From NCBI GenBank assembly GCA_033961575.1, contig CM066737.1, forward strand, positions 51,560,771 through 51,624,770: 64,000 nucleotides of DNA. The letters run 5' to 3'. The stretch is from Aselliscus stoliczkanus (Eukaryota; Chordata; Mammalia; Chiroptera; Hipposideridae). The notes beneath the pieces are model-generated. The model did no database searches and had not been told where the DNA came from. It saw only the letters and a list, made by a program, of their open reading frames with translations. A program made the translations under genes and the position numbers. Shown in pieces: positions 47,060-56,737 of this stretch (the first letter of the stretch is position 1; every line of letters begins with the position of its first letter).

Positions 47060-47450
47060 CAGTAAAATTGATGAATCACAGGGCTTTCCCATTTCCCATT
47101 TTAATATGCACTCCCAAATTGTACTCTAAAGTGGCTATACCAATTTGCATTCCAACTATCAGACTATGAACATATATATCTTCCCATATTCTTTTCAACA
47201 TTTTTTATTATCGTGGTTTTTTTTAAGTTTTCCAGTCTGATGAGGGAAAATGTTGCTGATATCATTTGTAATTTTCTGATTGCTAGTGGAGTTGAATACC
47301 TTTTCATTTGTATTGGTCACTTGAATTTCCTCTTCTGTGACCTACATATTCACATCCTTGGCCATTTTTCTATTAAGTTGTTTTTAAGTATTATTAACAA
47401 TTGTATATTATGGATACAAATAGTCCTCTGAAATATTTGAAAATAATAAT
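47060..47450 (-). mobile_element. Old L1 ORF2 3' fragment
   Basis: Inverted: GTACTCTAAAGTGGCTATAC, TTGCATTCCAACTATCAG, AATTTTCTGATTGCTAGTGG. Probably continues the fragment ending near 46770. Confidence 0.6.
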
Positions 47451-47652
47451 CAAGTCACCCTCTAGTTTTCTCTTTGTTGGGATGAATAGCCCTCATTCTT
47501 TTAACCTTTCCTCAGAAGACTGACATTTCAATTTCTTTAATTGCATTTCCACTTTGTCCATACCTTATTAATATAGTGACCTGCTACAAACACCATACGT
47601 TTCTAAACTGTGACACTGGCCTGGTTTGTTTCATTTGTTTGTTTTTTGCCCA

Positions 47653-47694
47653 TTCCTTCTTTCCTTCCTTCCTTCCTTCCTTCTTTTTTTTTTT
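47653..47694 (+). repeat. (CCTT)n and poly-T tract
   Basis: TTCC repeats followed by T-run, directly 3' (minus-strand sense) of the U6 pseudogene, where its A-rich tail is expected. Confidence 0.85.
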
Positions 47695-47798
47695 AATGTG
47701 GAACTATTCATGAATTTGCATATCATCTGTGCTCAGGGGTCATGCTAATATTCTCTGTATAGTTCCAAATTTTGTATAAGTGCTGTCAAAGGGAGGAT
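47695..47798 (-). pseudogene. U6 snRNA pseudogene
   Basis: Compared by eye with the reverse complement of U6 (spliceosomal snRNA, pairs with U4 and the 5' splice site), the order is kept along the whole length. ATGTGGAACTATTCATGAAT is the 3' end. CATGCTAATATTCTCTGTAT and AGTTCCAAATTTTGTATAAG cover the central and 5' region. The 5' stem GTGCTGTCAAAGGGAGGAT replaces GTGCTGCCGAAGCGAGCAC. Multiple substitutions and several lost bases (the GCGCAAGG region is altered) make it non-functional, and a T/C-rich tract stands where the tail of a retroposed copy would be. No upstream promoter elements were seen. Confidence 0.88.
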
Positions 47799-47813
47799 TC
47801 TTCTTCTCTCTTT

Positions 47814-48243
47814 TATTTTTTTTTTAATTGGGGAATTGGTGGAGGGGAAGAGACAAGTTGGTGTCCTTTTTGTTCTTCAGTCTAATTGTGGAGGACGTTG
47901 CTTTACTGGCCCATGTTGGTATTATCATAGCGCTCTTACCGGGTGAGGCAGATCAGTCGCCGGCCTCTGGATGGCTGCTCACAGTGGCTCTTGGCAGCTC
48001 ACGATGGCTGCCAGCTGCTCACGCTGGCTGTTGGCCACTCACTATATAGCCTATGGCAACCCACTGCAGCAGGAGCTGCAGCTATGCCATCCTGGGGAAT
48101 CACAGCATACCAGCTCCAGGTGGAGCTGTTATTCACCATCTTAGCTCAAGAGGGTAGTGTCACTGGCCCTCATATGTGGGATCCAAACCAGGGCCACTGG
48201 CATCCCAAGCCAGCTCTTAACCAACGCACCACTCAGCTGGCCC
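47814..48243 (-). repeat. Long tRNA-derived SINE
   Basis: Inverted long form: AATTGGGGAATTGGTGGAGG, body of GCTGGCTGTTGGCCACTCAC type, AGGGTAGTGTCACTGGCCCT, head CCACTCAGCTGGCCC. The flanks TTCTTCTCTCTTTTA and TTTTCTTCTCTTTTTAA are the probable target duplication; the insertion lies just beyond the 5' end of the U6 pseudogene. Confidence 0.92.
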
Positions 48244-48335
48244 TTTTCTTCTCTTTTTAATTAGCAGATATTAACCTTAAAGCCACATTTTCTTTCCACC
48301 AACAGAAAGAACATGTCTTTATTATTTGCATTTTT

Positions 48336-48432
48336 TTTTGAAGGCAGAGTCACTGGCCCTCATATGTGGGACCCGAACTGGGGCTGCTGGCTTCCCAAGA
48401 CAGCGCTTAACCACTGTGCCACTCAGTCGGCC
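48336..48432 (-). repeat. Short tRNA-derived SINE
   Basis: Inverted: GAAGGCAGAGTCACTGGCCC ... CCACTCAGTCGGCC. Target duplication TATTATTTGCATTTTT at about 48320-48335 and 48433-48448. Confidence 0.95.
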
Positions 48433-48448
48433 TATTATTTGCATTTTT

Positions 48449-48739
48449 GAGCTCCACCCCTAGTCTTTTTATATTCCTCTACTTATTTATCCTTCTTCTT
48501 TGCCATCTATTTCTTTCATTTACATTATACTTTATTTTATGCTTAATCATAAGATGTCTAATTATTTATTCTGGGAAAAGGTGTTAAATAAATGGGTAAC
48601 AGGACAGAGAAAAAAGAAAATGTGGTAGTCCTGACAAATTTATAGTAAATTAAAAACCCATCACACAGAACTCTTTTATCTTAATTTTACCCCAGTATTT
48701 GGTTGAATACTTTCACCAAAATAGCTTTATGCTATACAT
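48449..48739. other. Unassigned spacer, no gene seen
   Basis: No recognised content. Confidence 0.4.
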
Positions 48740-48754
48740 TCTGGTAAATTCTTT

Positions 48755-49202
48755 TTTTTTAAAAAAGATTTTATTGGGAAATTGTGGGAGGGGAACAGCG
48801 TTGGGCAATCAGGGAAGGGGAACAGACAAGTTGCTGTCTTTTTGTTCTTCAGTCTAGTTGTGGAGGACGTTGCTTCACTGGCCCATGTTGGTATTGTCAT
48901 TGCACTCTTCCCGGATGAGGCAGATTGGTCACCGGCCTCTGGATGGTCGCTCACCTCGGCTATTGGCAGCTCACACTGGCTGCCAACCATTCACGCTGGC
49001 TGCTGGCCACTCACTGTAGCCTATGGCAGCCCACTGCAGCAGGGCCTGCAGCCTAGACCTTCACCAGGGCACGCAGCTGAGCTCCAGGTGGAGCTGTTGT
49101 TAGCTGTAGAGGGCAGTGTCACTGGTCCTCATATGTGGGATCTGAACCAGGGCTACTAGCATCCCAAGCCACCTCTTAACCAATGAGCCACTTGGCTGGC
49201 CC
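48755..49202 (-). repeat. Long tRNA-derived SINE
   Basis: Inverted long form nearly collinear with 37826-38271 (GGGAAGGGGAACAGACAAGT; GGATGAGGCAGATTGGTC; GGTGGAGCTGTTGTTAGCTG). Target duplication TCTGGTAAATTCTT around 48740-48753 and 49203-49216. Confidence 0.95.
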
Positions 49203-49216
49203 TCTGGTAAATTCTT

Positions 49217-49478
49217 ATCCTCAGCACTCTACTCATTTTTTCCTTTTACACAAGCACCTAACCATCAGTTTGTCCTAAAAATAGCAACTTGTATTTTTTC
49301 CTTTTATGTTTTATTCTGTTTCTATAGGGGCAATTTTCCAAATTGGTCAAAGTCATTTTGGATTGAATTCTGTCTTTGGGAATGTTTAGCAATCCCCGTG
49401 TAATTTAATGTCATCTGCAAACTTGATTCATTTTTCCTTGAACATATTTCTCAGGTATAATAAAACTACATGCTTAAA
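49217..49478. other. Unassigned spacer, no gene seen
   Basis: No recognised content. Confidence 0.4.
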
Positions 49479-49493
49479 GACAATTGCCATCTT

Positions 49494-50808
49494 TTTTTTT
49501 ACCTTTTTTTAAAAATTTATTTTTAATTAGTTTCAGGTGTACAACACAATGCAATAGTTATATTCTTTACCCCCCCAAAGTGACAACCCCCTCACCCAGT
49601 TCGCCACCCCACTTGTTCCCCCCCATATCATACATATCCACTACAATTCCTTTGACTTCCTTCCACAGTATAATCCACATCCCGTGACTATCTATATATT
49701 CAGTTACAGTTGGCATACAATATTATACAACATCAGCTTCAGGTGTACAGTGCAGTGATCAAGACTCTACTCCATCCATGAAGTGGTCTCCCTAACAAGA
49801 CATGTGACTGACACGCCACAAAATTTTTACATTATTATATTCCCTAAACTGTGTTTCATATCCCTGAGGCAATACTGTAGTTGTCTATTTATGCTGTCTA
49901 ATCCCTTCCCCTTCCCTCCCATCCCGACCCCCCTCCCAACTAGCAACCCTCAATTTTTCCTCTATATCTATGAGTCTGTTTACTTTGCTCGTTCATTCAG
50001 TTTTTCACATTCCACATATAAGTGAGATCATATGGTACTTGTCCTTCTCCGACTGACTTATTTCACTTAACATAGTAGTCTCTTCACAACATTATCAATT
50101 ACATTCCCAGAACTGCCCCCATATCCCTGTGGCAACATTGTAGTCACCCACCTATGCTGTCCAAAACCTTCCCCCTCTTCCTCATCCCCACTCCCTCCCA
50201 GCCAGCAACCATCAGTTTTTCCTTTATATCTGCTTGATATGACTTCAATCTTCTTAAATTTACTGAGACTTGTTTTGTGGCCTAACGTGGTCTATCTTGG
50301 AAAATGTCCCATGTGTACTTGAAAAGAATGTATATTCTGTTTTTTCAGGGTGAAATGCTCTAAAAATATCAACGAAGTCCAGCTGGTCTAAAGTGCCATT
50401 TAAGGCCCCTCTTTCTGTGTTGATTTTCTGTCTAGAGGATCTGTCCATTGGTGACAATGGGGTGTTGAAGTCCCCTACTATGATAGTGTTACTGTTAATC
50501 TCTGTCTTTATGTCTGTCAAAATCTGTTATATGTAATTAGGAATTCCTATGTTGGGTGAATAGATGTTTATTAGGGTTATAGTGCCCTTCTTTGTCTTTT
50601 ATTGTAGTCATTTTAAAGTCTATTTTGTCCAAAATAAGTATTGGTACTCCAGCTTTTTTTTTTCTTTATCATTTACATTTGAATGAAATATCTTATTCCA
50701 TCTGTAAACAGCATATACATGGGTCCTATTTTCTTATCCACTCAGCCACTCTCTGTCTTTTGTTTGGAGCATTTAGCCCATTCACATTTAAAATGATTAT
50801 TGATAGGT
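49494..50808 (-). mobile_element. Rearranged L1: endonuclease end joined to 3'UTR, single 15-bp target duplication
   Basis: The 15-bp duplication GACAATTGCCATCTT at 49479-49493 and 50809-50823 bounds 1315 bp. Read on the minus strand it opens at the ORF2 start (ATCAATAATCATTTTAAATG), covers the endonuclease (about 50800-50235), then passes directly into a 3'UTR block (50230-50087). A short ORF2-end piece (50080-50005) and a second overlapping 3'UTR block follow, down to a poly-T (49494). Reverse transcriptase and most of the C-terminus are missing. Confidence 0.92.
50235..50800 (-). pseudogene. L1 ORF2 endonuclease fragment
   Basis: The frame at 50520-50260 reads as the middle of the APE-like endonuclease: NTIIVGDFNTPLSPMDRSSR (the GDFN metal-site motif intact), LDFVDIFRAFHPEKTEYTFF, SSTHGTFSKIDHV (active-site Asp). 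The upstream half (50800-50530) carries the N-terminal part in broken frames. The final SDH motif is lost at the join near 50235. Confidence 0.9.
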
Positions 50809-50823
50809 GACAATTGCCATCTT

Positions 50824-51086
50824 GATAGTTTGCTTAGGACTTCATTGTTTTCTGATTGCTGAGGGTTTTTAGTGGCACTGTTATTTATTTCAGTCCTAGT
50901 TGGAACCATCAAGCAGTATTCCTGTTAAGCAGAATCACCAGAAATACAGTGTCATTTGCAAGATAATGAACTCAGGCCTGCTGAGAATAACCCAGAAATC
51001 ACTTAGATGAATTTCTGTGGCTTTGTCATCTCTTACTCAAGGTAGTGCCAGGTCAAATCCCTTAGAAGTTACTGTGTCTTCTTTTT
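50824..51086. other. Unassigned spacer, no gene seen
   Basis: No recognised content. Confidence 0.4.
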
Positions 51087-51098
51087 AAAAACTTTTTA

Positions 51099-51204
51099 GG
51101 GGCCGGCCAAGTGGCGCGGTGGTTAAGCGCTGGCTTGGGAAGCCAGCGGCCCCGGTTTGGCTCCCACATATGAGGGCCAGTGACACTGCCCTCAAAAAAA
51201 AACC
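51099..51204 (+). repeat. Short tRNA-derived SINE
   Basis: GGGGCCGGCCAAGTGGCGCG ... CAGCGGCCCCGGTTTGGCTC ... CACTGCCCTC plus A tail. Target duplication AAAACTTTTTA at 51088-51098 and 51205-51215. One of the least diverged copies. Confidence 0.96.
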
Positions 51205-51215
51205 AAAACTTTTTA

Positions 51216-51539
51216 TAGCCATTACTATTGCTCCTTCTTGTCTATGACCATCACCCGCACTTTGTGCCAGTTTGTTGCTTCAGTTCTTTTTATACTATGA
51301 GATTGCTATGTAGTAGAATGTCATCTTGTTCCGTGTGTTTTCATTAAGAAGAAAATTGAGGCAGACAGAGTCCAGCTTGCTATAAGCAAAAGCATTCTTA
51401 CAACTGGGGCCTTTCCAACGATGGACCAGACTGTTTCTTGAAGTAGGTAGCTCTTGAACCCCAGAGGCATTCAGGCTGAGGTTGGAAAGCTCCCATTTCC
51501 CCCTTAAATTATGCCATCTGTCATCATTAAAGTCAATTA
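51216..51539. other. Unassigned spacer, no gene seen
   Basis: No recognised content. Confidence 0.4.
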
Positions 51540-52149
51540 ACTACATTTTAAAATGGAAATATCTATTTTTTTCTGATATACATGAATATTGTAAAATGTT
51601 AAAATAGTACAGAGAAAATGAAAGTCCTCGTTATTTCAACCCCCAGGGATCCCCCATGTTAACAACTTCATGTATATTCTTCTAGACATTTTATTTGTCT
51701 ATATAAACATCTTGGTTTTTATACAAATGAGATCATATATACGTAATTTTGTAATCTGTTTTTTCCACTTAAAATGTTAGATATCTTTCCATGTCAATAA
51801 TAGATATATTTGTATTGGAACTTTATAGGAATTCTTTTAATGTATAGACTATATGCCTAACTCAAAATCATGGAAAATCATTGCAAACTTCATTGTAAAT
51901 ATGGTACAATGAGAATATACTATGTATACATTTTTCTTCAATATTTTAATTTGAAAATTTTCAAATGTATAGAAAAGGTGAAAGTGTGTACCACTACCAT
52001 GATTCTGCAATTGTTAACATTCTGTTTGTTTTATCACGTATTTATCCATTTGTTAGTCCATCAATCCATTCTGATGTATTTCAAACTAAATTGCAGACGT
52101 CAGTACAATTTAGCACTAAATATCTTTGTATGAATATCTTTAATTAGAG
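51540..52149 (-). mobile_element. Old L1 3'-end fragments
   Basis: Inverted: TATTGTAAAATGTTAAAATA, TAATCTGTTTTTTCCACTTA, GATATCTTTCCATGTCAATA; then a 3'UTR-like piece at 51930-52140 (TCAAATGTATAGAAAAGGTG). Confidence 0.6.
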
Positions 52150-52163
52150 TCCAATGTTTCTTT

Positions 52164-52266
52164 TTTTTTTTTGAAGGCAGTGTTAGTGGCCCTCACATGT
52201 GGGACCGAACCGGGGCCGCTGGCTTCCCAAGCCAGCGCTTAACCACCGCGCCACTCGGCCGGCCGT
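52164..52266 (-). repeat. Short tRNA-derived SINE
   Basis: Inverted; the head CACCGCGCCACTCGGCCGGC is close to the family form. Target duplication TCCAATGTTTCTTT at 52150-52163 and 52267-52280. Confidence 0.97.
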
Positions 52267-52284
52267 TCCAATGTTTCTTTATGA

Positions 52285-52736
52285 ATCTTTTAAAGCAATT
52301 TTCAGCTATTTAAAGGTTTAGCTGACAAATAAAATTGTAAGATAATTAAAGTTCACAACATGATGATTCGATATATGTGTACATTGTGAAAGGATACTTC
52401 TTATTGAGATAATTAACAGATCCATCAAACTTTTTTTTTTGCTAAGAACATTTAGGTTCTACTTTCAGCAAATTTCAATTATACAATACAATGTTATCAA
52501 CTATAGTCAGCATATTATACACTAGATCCACGAACCATATTCATCTTACAACTAAAAGTTTCTGCCCTTGTACCAACCTCTCTGTATTTCCCCCACTCTC
52601 TAGGCCCTGTCAGACACATAAAAGTGATACCTTGCAGTATTTGTCTTTATCTGGATAATTTTACTTAGCATAATGCCAGGTTCATTCATACTGTCACAAA
52701 TGACAACAATCCCTTGTTTTTTAAGGTTGAATAACA

Positions 52737-52778
<42 letters not shown>

Positions 52779-53326
52779 TACATATATATATATAATTTTC
52801 TTTGTCCATTTATCCATCAATGAACACTTAAGTTGTTTCTATACCTTCCCTATTGTAAATAATGCTTCTATGAATATCAGAGTACAGGTACCTCTCTTTG
52901 AGATAATTTTGTTCCCTTTGGATAAATACTCAGAAGTTAAATCACTGGGTCATATGGTAGTTCTATTTTTAATTTTTGAGGAACCTCCATACTTTTTTCT
53001 ACAGTGGCTTTAACAGTTTACATTCCCATCAACAGTGCACAAATGTTCCCTTATCTCCAGATCTCAGCCAGCACTTATTATCTCTTGCATTTTTGATAAT
53101 AGCCATTCTAACAGATGTGAGGTGATGATATCTCATTGTGGTTTTCATTTGCATTTCCCTAATGATTAGTGATGTTGAGAATCTTTTCATTACCTGTTAG
53201 TAGAAAAATGTCTATTCAGATCCTTTGACACTTTTAAATAGTTTTCTCGATTTTACTGAGAAATAATTTACATATTACATCACAACATAAGTTTAAGGTA
53301 TGTAGCATGATGGTTTGATTTATATA
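52285..53326 (-). mobile_element. Old LINE-1 3' half
   Basis: Inverted L1: 3'UTR at 52310-52560, ORF2 end at 52600-53220 (CTTATTATCTCTTGCATTTT, CATTTGCATTTCCCTAATGA), with a (TA)n tract at 52739-52800. The 3'UTR-type text just before the mariner (GCATGATGGTTTGATTTATA) belongs to another L1 that resumes at 55088. Confidence 0.75.
52739..52800 (+). repeat. (TA)n microsatellite
   Basis: AT-dinucleotide run with a few TG units. Confidence 0.93.
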
Positions 53327-53399
53327 TTGGGTCATTGGAAAAGTCGTGATATATTTTGTCTATGTTTTTCAAAGGTCATTTATTTATATAAAGAACAAA

Positions 53400-54960
53400 G
53401 ATCAATCAATTTGCCCATTTTGTTTGATAACCTTTTGTGATCTTTCAGTGAGCTTCTTAATTCCTTGTTCATAGAAGGACTTGTTTTTATTTGAGAATAA
53501 CTGAACAAGGTGCTGATTTACAGCCTCATATGAATTGAATGTTATACCACGTAAGGAGTTTTGAAGAGAGCGAAACAAGTGGAAGTCTGGTGGTGCAAGT
53601 TCAGGCAAGTATGGTGGATGTGGCAACACATCCCATCCAAGCTCCAGTAATTTTCGACAAGTGATCAAACTTGTGTGTGGTCTGGCACTGTCACTAAGGA
53701 AGACAACTCCTTTACAATCAACAAACTCTAGACATTTCTTGATGATAGATTCATTCACACTCTCCAGTTGCCGACACTACACATTTAAATTGATTGTTTG
53801 GTTCCTTGGTAGGAGCTCGAAAAACACTACATCTTTAAAATCCCACCACACAGAGCATAACCTTCCTCTGATGAATGTCTGCTTTGGATGTCGTTTGAAG
53901 TGAACCATCACGTTGGAACCAAGACTGTTCGCACACCATATTGTTGTAAACAATCCACTTCTCATCACCAGTTATCAGTCACTTCAAAAACGGATCGTTT
54001 TGGGCGAGCCGAGTGGCGCGTTGGTTAAGAGCTGGCTTTGGACACCAGAGGCCCCGGTTCGGATCCCACATATGAGGGCCACTGACATTGCCCTCTACAG
54101 CTAAGATGTGAACAGCTCCACCTGGAGCTGAGCTGCATGATTCCCAGCGAAGGTGTAGCTGCAGCCCCCGCTGCAGTGGGCTGTCATAGGCTACAGTGAG
54201 TGGCTGGCAGCCAGCGTGAGCGGCTGGCAGCCGGAGGGAGCTCCAGTAGCCACCTAGAGTGGCCATCCAGAGGCCAGCGACTGATCTGCCTCACCGGGGA
54301 CGAGTGCAATGATAATACCAACATGGGCCAGTGAAGCAATATCCTCCACAACTAGACTGAAGAACAAAAGGACAACAACTTGTCTTCTCGCCTTCCTCAA
54401 TTCCCCAACGCTGTTCCCCTCCCCCAATTTCCCAATAAAAATCTGTAAAAAAAAAAAGAATTCATGTAAAAAAAATGATCGTTTTTCTCATGTTTAATGA
54501 GCACATTGCAGATGTTTATACATACCATCAAATGAACTTCTTTGAGTTCATGCGGAACCCAAATATCGAGCTTGCTTACATATCCCAGCTTCTTTAGGTA
54601 GTCGTGAATGCTTGAATGATGGATGTTCAATGTTTCTGCAATCTCTCGAGTCACGTAACATGGGTTTGACTCAATCAATGCCTTTATTTTGTTGTCATCA
54701 ACCTCGGTGGGCCTCCCTGACCGAGGAGTGTCTTTGAGACCAAAATCACCAGCATGGAATTTCATGAGCCATCATTGGCACTGACGTCCTTGTAGAACAT
54801 TGTCACCGTAAATATTATGCAACTTTTCACAAGCTTGATGAGCGTTCTTCCCTTTATGGAAGTAAAAGAGCAAAATATGGCAAAAATGCAGTGTTTGGTC
54901 TTCCATCCTCAACTTGTTGTAAAATCTCCAAAACTCAAACAAACTGCTCAATATTTTTAG
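53400..54960 (-). pseudogene. Mariner transposase (subfamily B), split by a SINE
   Basis: The N-terminal DNA-binding part is at 55062-54772, in damaged frame. An open frame at 54765-54397 has the linker region: DTPRSGRPTEVDDNKIKALI and KKLGYVSKLDIWVPHELKEV (the WVPHEL motif). It is cut by the SINE at 54472. Beyond the SINE, 53968-53777 covers the middle, and 53758-53402 the C-terminal half with VVFLSDSARPHTS (second catalytic Asp) and LAPPDFHLF (third Asp). The text resembles the cecropia-type mariner group that includes Hsmar1; that placement is from memory. Frames disagree between blocks, so it is inactive. Confidence 0.9.
54002..54472 (+). repeat. Long tRNA-derived SINE inside a mariner
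   Basis: Head GGGCGAGCCGAGTGGCGCGT; B-box-like GGTTCGGATCC; CATTGCCCTCTACAGCTAAG marks where it passes beyond the short form. The body is rich in GGCTGGCAGCCAGCGTGAG text; the tail is CCCAATAAAAATCTG plus A-run. The flanks AAAACGGATCGTTTT and AAAAATGATCGTTTT are the diverged target duplication. It inserted after the mariner. Confidence 0.95.
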
Positions 54961-55557
54961 AATGAAGCTAGAACTGTCAGCTTTCAAATGACATAGCAAT
55001 AACATAGATGCAAATGACTCGAGTACTTCCAAAAATGAACTAGTGCCATCTGTTGCAAACATGTGTCACACTTTTCCAACAACCCAGTATATTGTGAAAT
55101 GATTGTCACAATAGGTTAAATTAGAATCCATTATCTTATATAGAAACAATAAAAAGAAAAGAAAAAAAAATTTTCCTTGTGATAAGAACACTTAGGATCT
55201 ACTCTTTTAACAAATTTCCTATATATCATACAGCAGTGTTAACTATAGTCATCATGGTATACACTACATCCCTAGTACTTATATGTCTCATAACTGGAAG
55301 TTTGTACCTTCATCCAATCCAATTCCCCATCCTCCCACCTGCCGCCTCTGGTAATCACAAATCTAATCACTGTATCTATGAATTTAATGGGTTTTATTGT
55401 TGTTGTCATTGTTTTTGTTTTTAGTTTCCATATATAAGTGAAATCATACAGTATTTGTCTTTCTATGTAGTATAATGTCTTCAAGGTCCATCTATGTTGC
55501 CATGAATAGTAGGAGTTCCTCATTTTTTCATATCTGAATAATATATTCTGTGTGTGT

Positions 55558-55632
55558 AGTTAGATAGATGATGATGATGATAGAAAGATGATAGATAAAT
55601 AGATAGATAGATAGATAATAAATAGAAATATA
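55558..55632 (+). repeat. (GATA)n/(GATGAT)n microsatellite
   Basis: Interrupted GATA, GATGAT and AATAGATA units over 75 bp. Confidence 0.93.
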
Positions 55633-55859
55633 GATGGCAATTTCTTTATCCATTCATCTGTCAATGAGCACTTAGGTTGTTTCCATGTCTCTTTGCCCAT
55701 TTTTAAATTATTTGTTTTTTTGATACTGAATTGTATGAGTTTCTTGTATACTTGTTGACATTAAATCCTTGTCAGATATATGATTTGCAAATATTTTCTC
55801 CCAGTTTTCAAGTTATCTTTTTACTTTGTTGATGGCTTTCTTTGCTGAGCAGGAATTTT

Positions 55860-55985
55860 TTTGTTTGTTTTTTTTGTTTGTTTGTTTTTTTGAGGGCAGT
55901 GTCACTGGCCCTCATATATGGGACCTGAACCATGGCCACTGGCTTCCCAAGCCAGTGCTTAACCACAGCGCCACTATGCCGACCC
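55860..55985 (-). repeat. Short tRNA-derived SINE
   Basis: Inverted: (TTTG)n-rich tail, GAGGGCAGTGTCACTGGCCC, GCCACTATGCCGACCC. The flanks AGGAATTTTT and AGGAAATTTTT are the target duplication. Confidence 0.93.
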
Positions 55986-56200
55986 AAGGAAATTTTTAGT
56001 TTGATGTGGTTACACTTTTTATTTTTGCTTTTGTTGCCTTTGCTTTTAAAAACAAATCTAAAAAAATCATTCCAAGACCATGGTTGTGAAGCTTAGCCCC
56101 TTGTTTTCTTCTAGGAGTTTATGGTTTCAGGTGTGACATTCAGATTTTTATTAAGTTTGAGTTGATTTTTATATATTGTGTAAGTTGAAGGGTCCATTTT

Positions 56201-56349
56201 TGTTCTTTTGTATGACAAATTACACAAATTTTAGGGGTACCATTTAATGAGTTTTAACAAATGCACAAAGGTATGCAAACCAAGACCCACTGAGATATAC
56301 ACACCACTTCTAAAAGTTCTTGCTGTATGCTGGGTGTTTCAGCTTAGTG
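56201..56349. other. Unassigned, possibly old L1 3'UTR
   Basis: AAATTTTAGGGGTACCATTT, then ATGAGTTTTAACAAATGCAC: similar to old inverted L1 3'UTR, but too diverged to call. Confidence 0.35.
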
Positions 56350-56576
56350 GGTTTTTTGGTTTGTTTTTTGTTTTGTTTTGTTTTATTTGTTTTTTAGTTC
56401 AGGCATACAAAACAACATAATGATTAGACATTTACACCCCTCACAAAGACAAAGTTATTATCCCACCAAGTCTACCACCCTACTGACACGATAACATAGC
56501 TATTACAATACCACTGACTATATTCCCTATGCTGACCTTACATCCCATGAAAATTATATATATATATATATATGAA

Positions 56577-56695
56577 GGTGCCAAAAAATGTATACACCTG
56601 ACTTGTATTCATCTTTTGTTAATGGTATATATTGTTACAATTTTAATACAACTTTTATCCTTTCTTAAAATGTGTATACATTTTTTTGGGGCACC
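56577..56695. mobile_element. 119-bp terminal-inverted-repeat element (MITE-like)
   Basis: Left end GGTGCCAAAAAATGTATACA, right end (inverted) GGTGCCCCAAAAAAATGTAT: about 22 bp of nearly matching inverted ends around a short AT-rich middle with no frame. It is flanked by a TA run on the left and a (TG)n run on the right. The ends look like a mariner/Tc1-type short element, but I do not know its family. Confidence 0.8.
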
Positions 56696-56696
56696 G

Positions 56697-56703
56697 TGTG
56701 TGT

Positions 56704-56735
<32 letters not shown>

Positions 56736-56737
56736 AT
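56697..56737 (+). repeat. (TG)n microsatellite
   Basis: TG units with one TATG interruption, immediately beside the inverted-repeat element. Confidence 0.94.

Larger units (their letters stand above)
53327..55087 (-). mobile_element. Second mariner type (subfamily B), full ends, split by a long SINE
   Basis: The ends are TTGGGTCATTGGAAAAGT at the left and, inverted from the right, CTGGGTTGTTGGAAAAGT. A TA lies on each side (53325-53326 and 55088-55089). Without the SINE at 54002-54472 it is about 1.29 kb, a complete mariner. Its ends and transposase differ from the 6059-7360 family, so this is a separate lineage. It has jumped into an old L1 3'UTR. Confidence 0.94.
55088..56200 (-). mobile_element. 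Old LINE-1 3' half, with microsatellite and SINE
   Basis: Inverted: 3'UTR at 55170-55430 (GTGTTAACTATAGTCATCAT; TACACTACATCCCTAGTACT), ORF2 end at 55430-56180 (TATAAGTGAAATCATACAGT; AAATCCTTGTCAGATATATG). Interrupted by a GATA microsatellite and a SINE. Confidence 0.75.

Noticed and set aside
47695..47798. Functional U6 snRNA gene
   Set aside because: Too many changes in the 5' stem and central region, and no upstream proximal-element or TATA arrangement visible.
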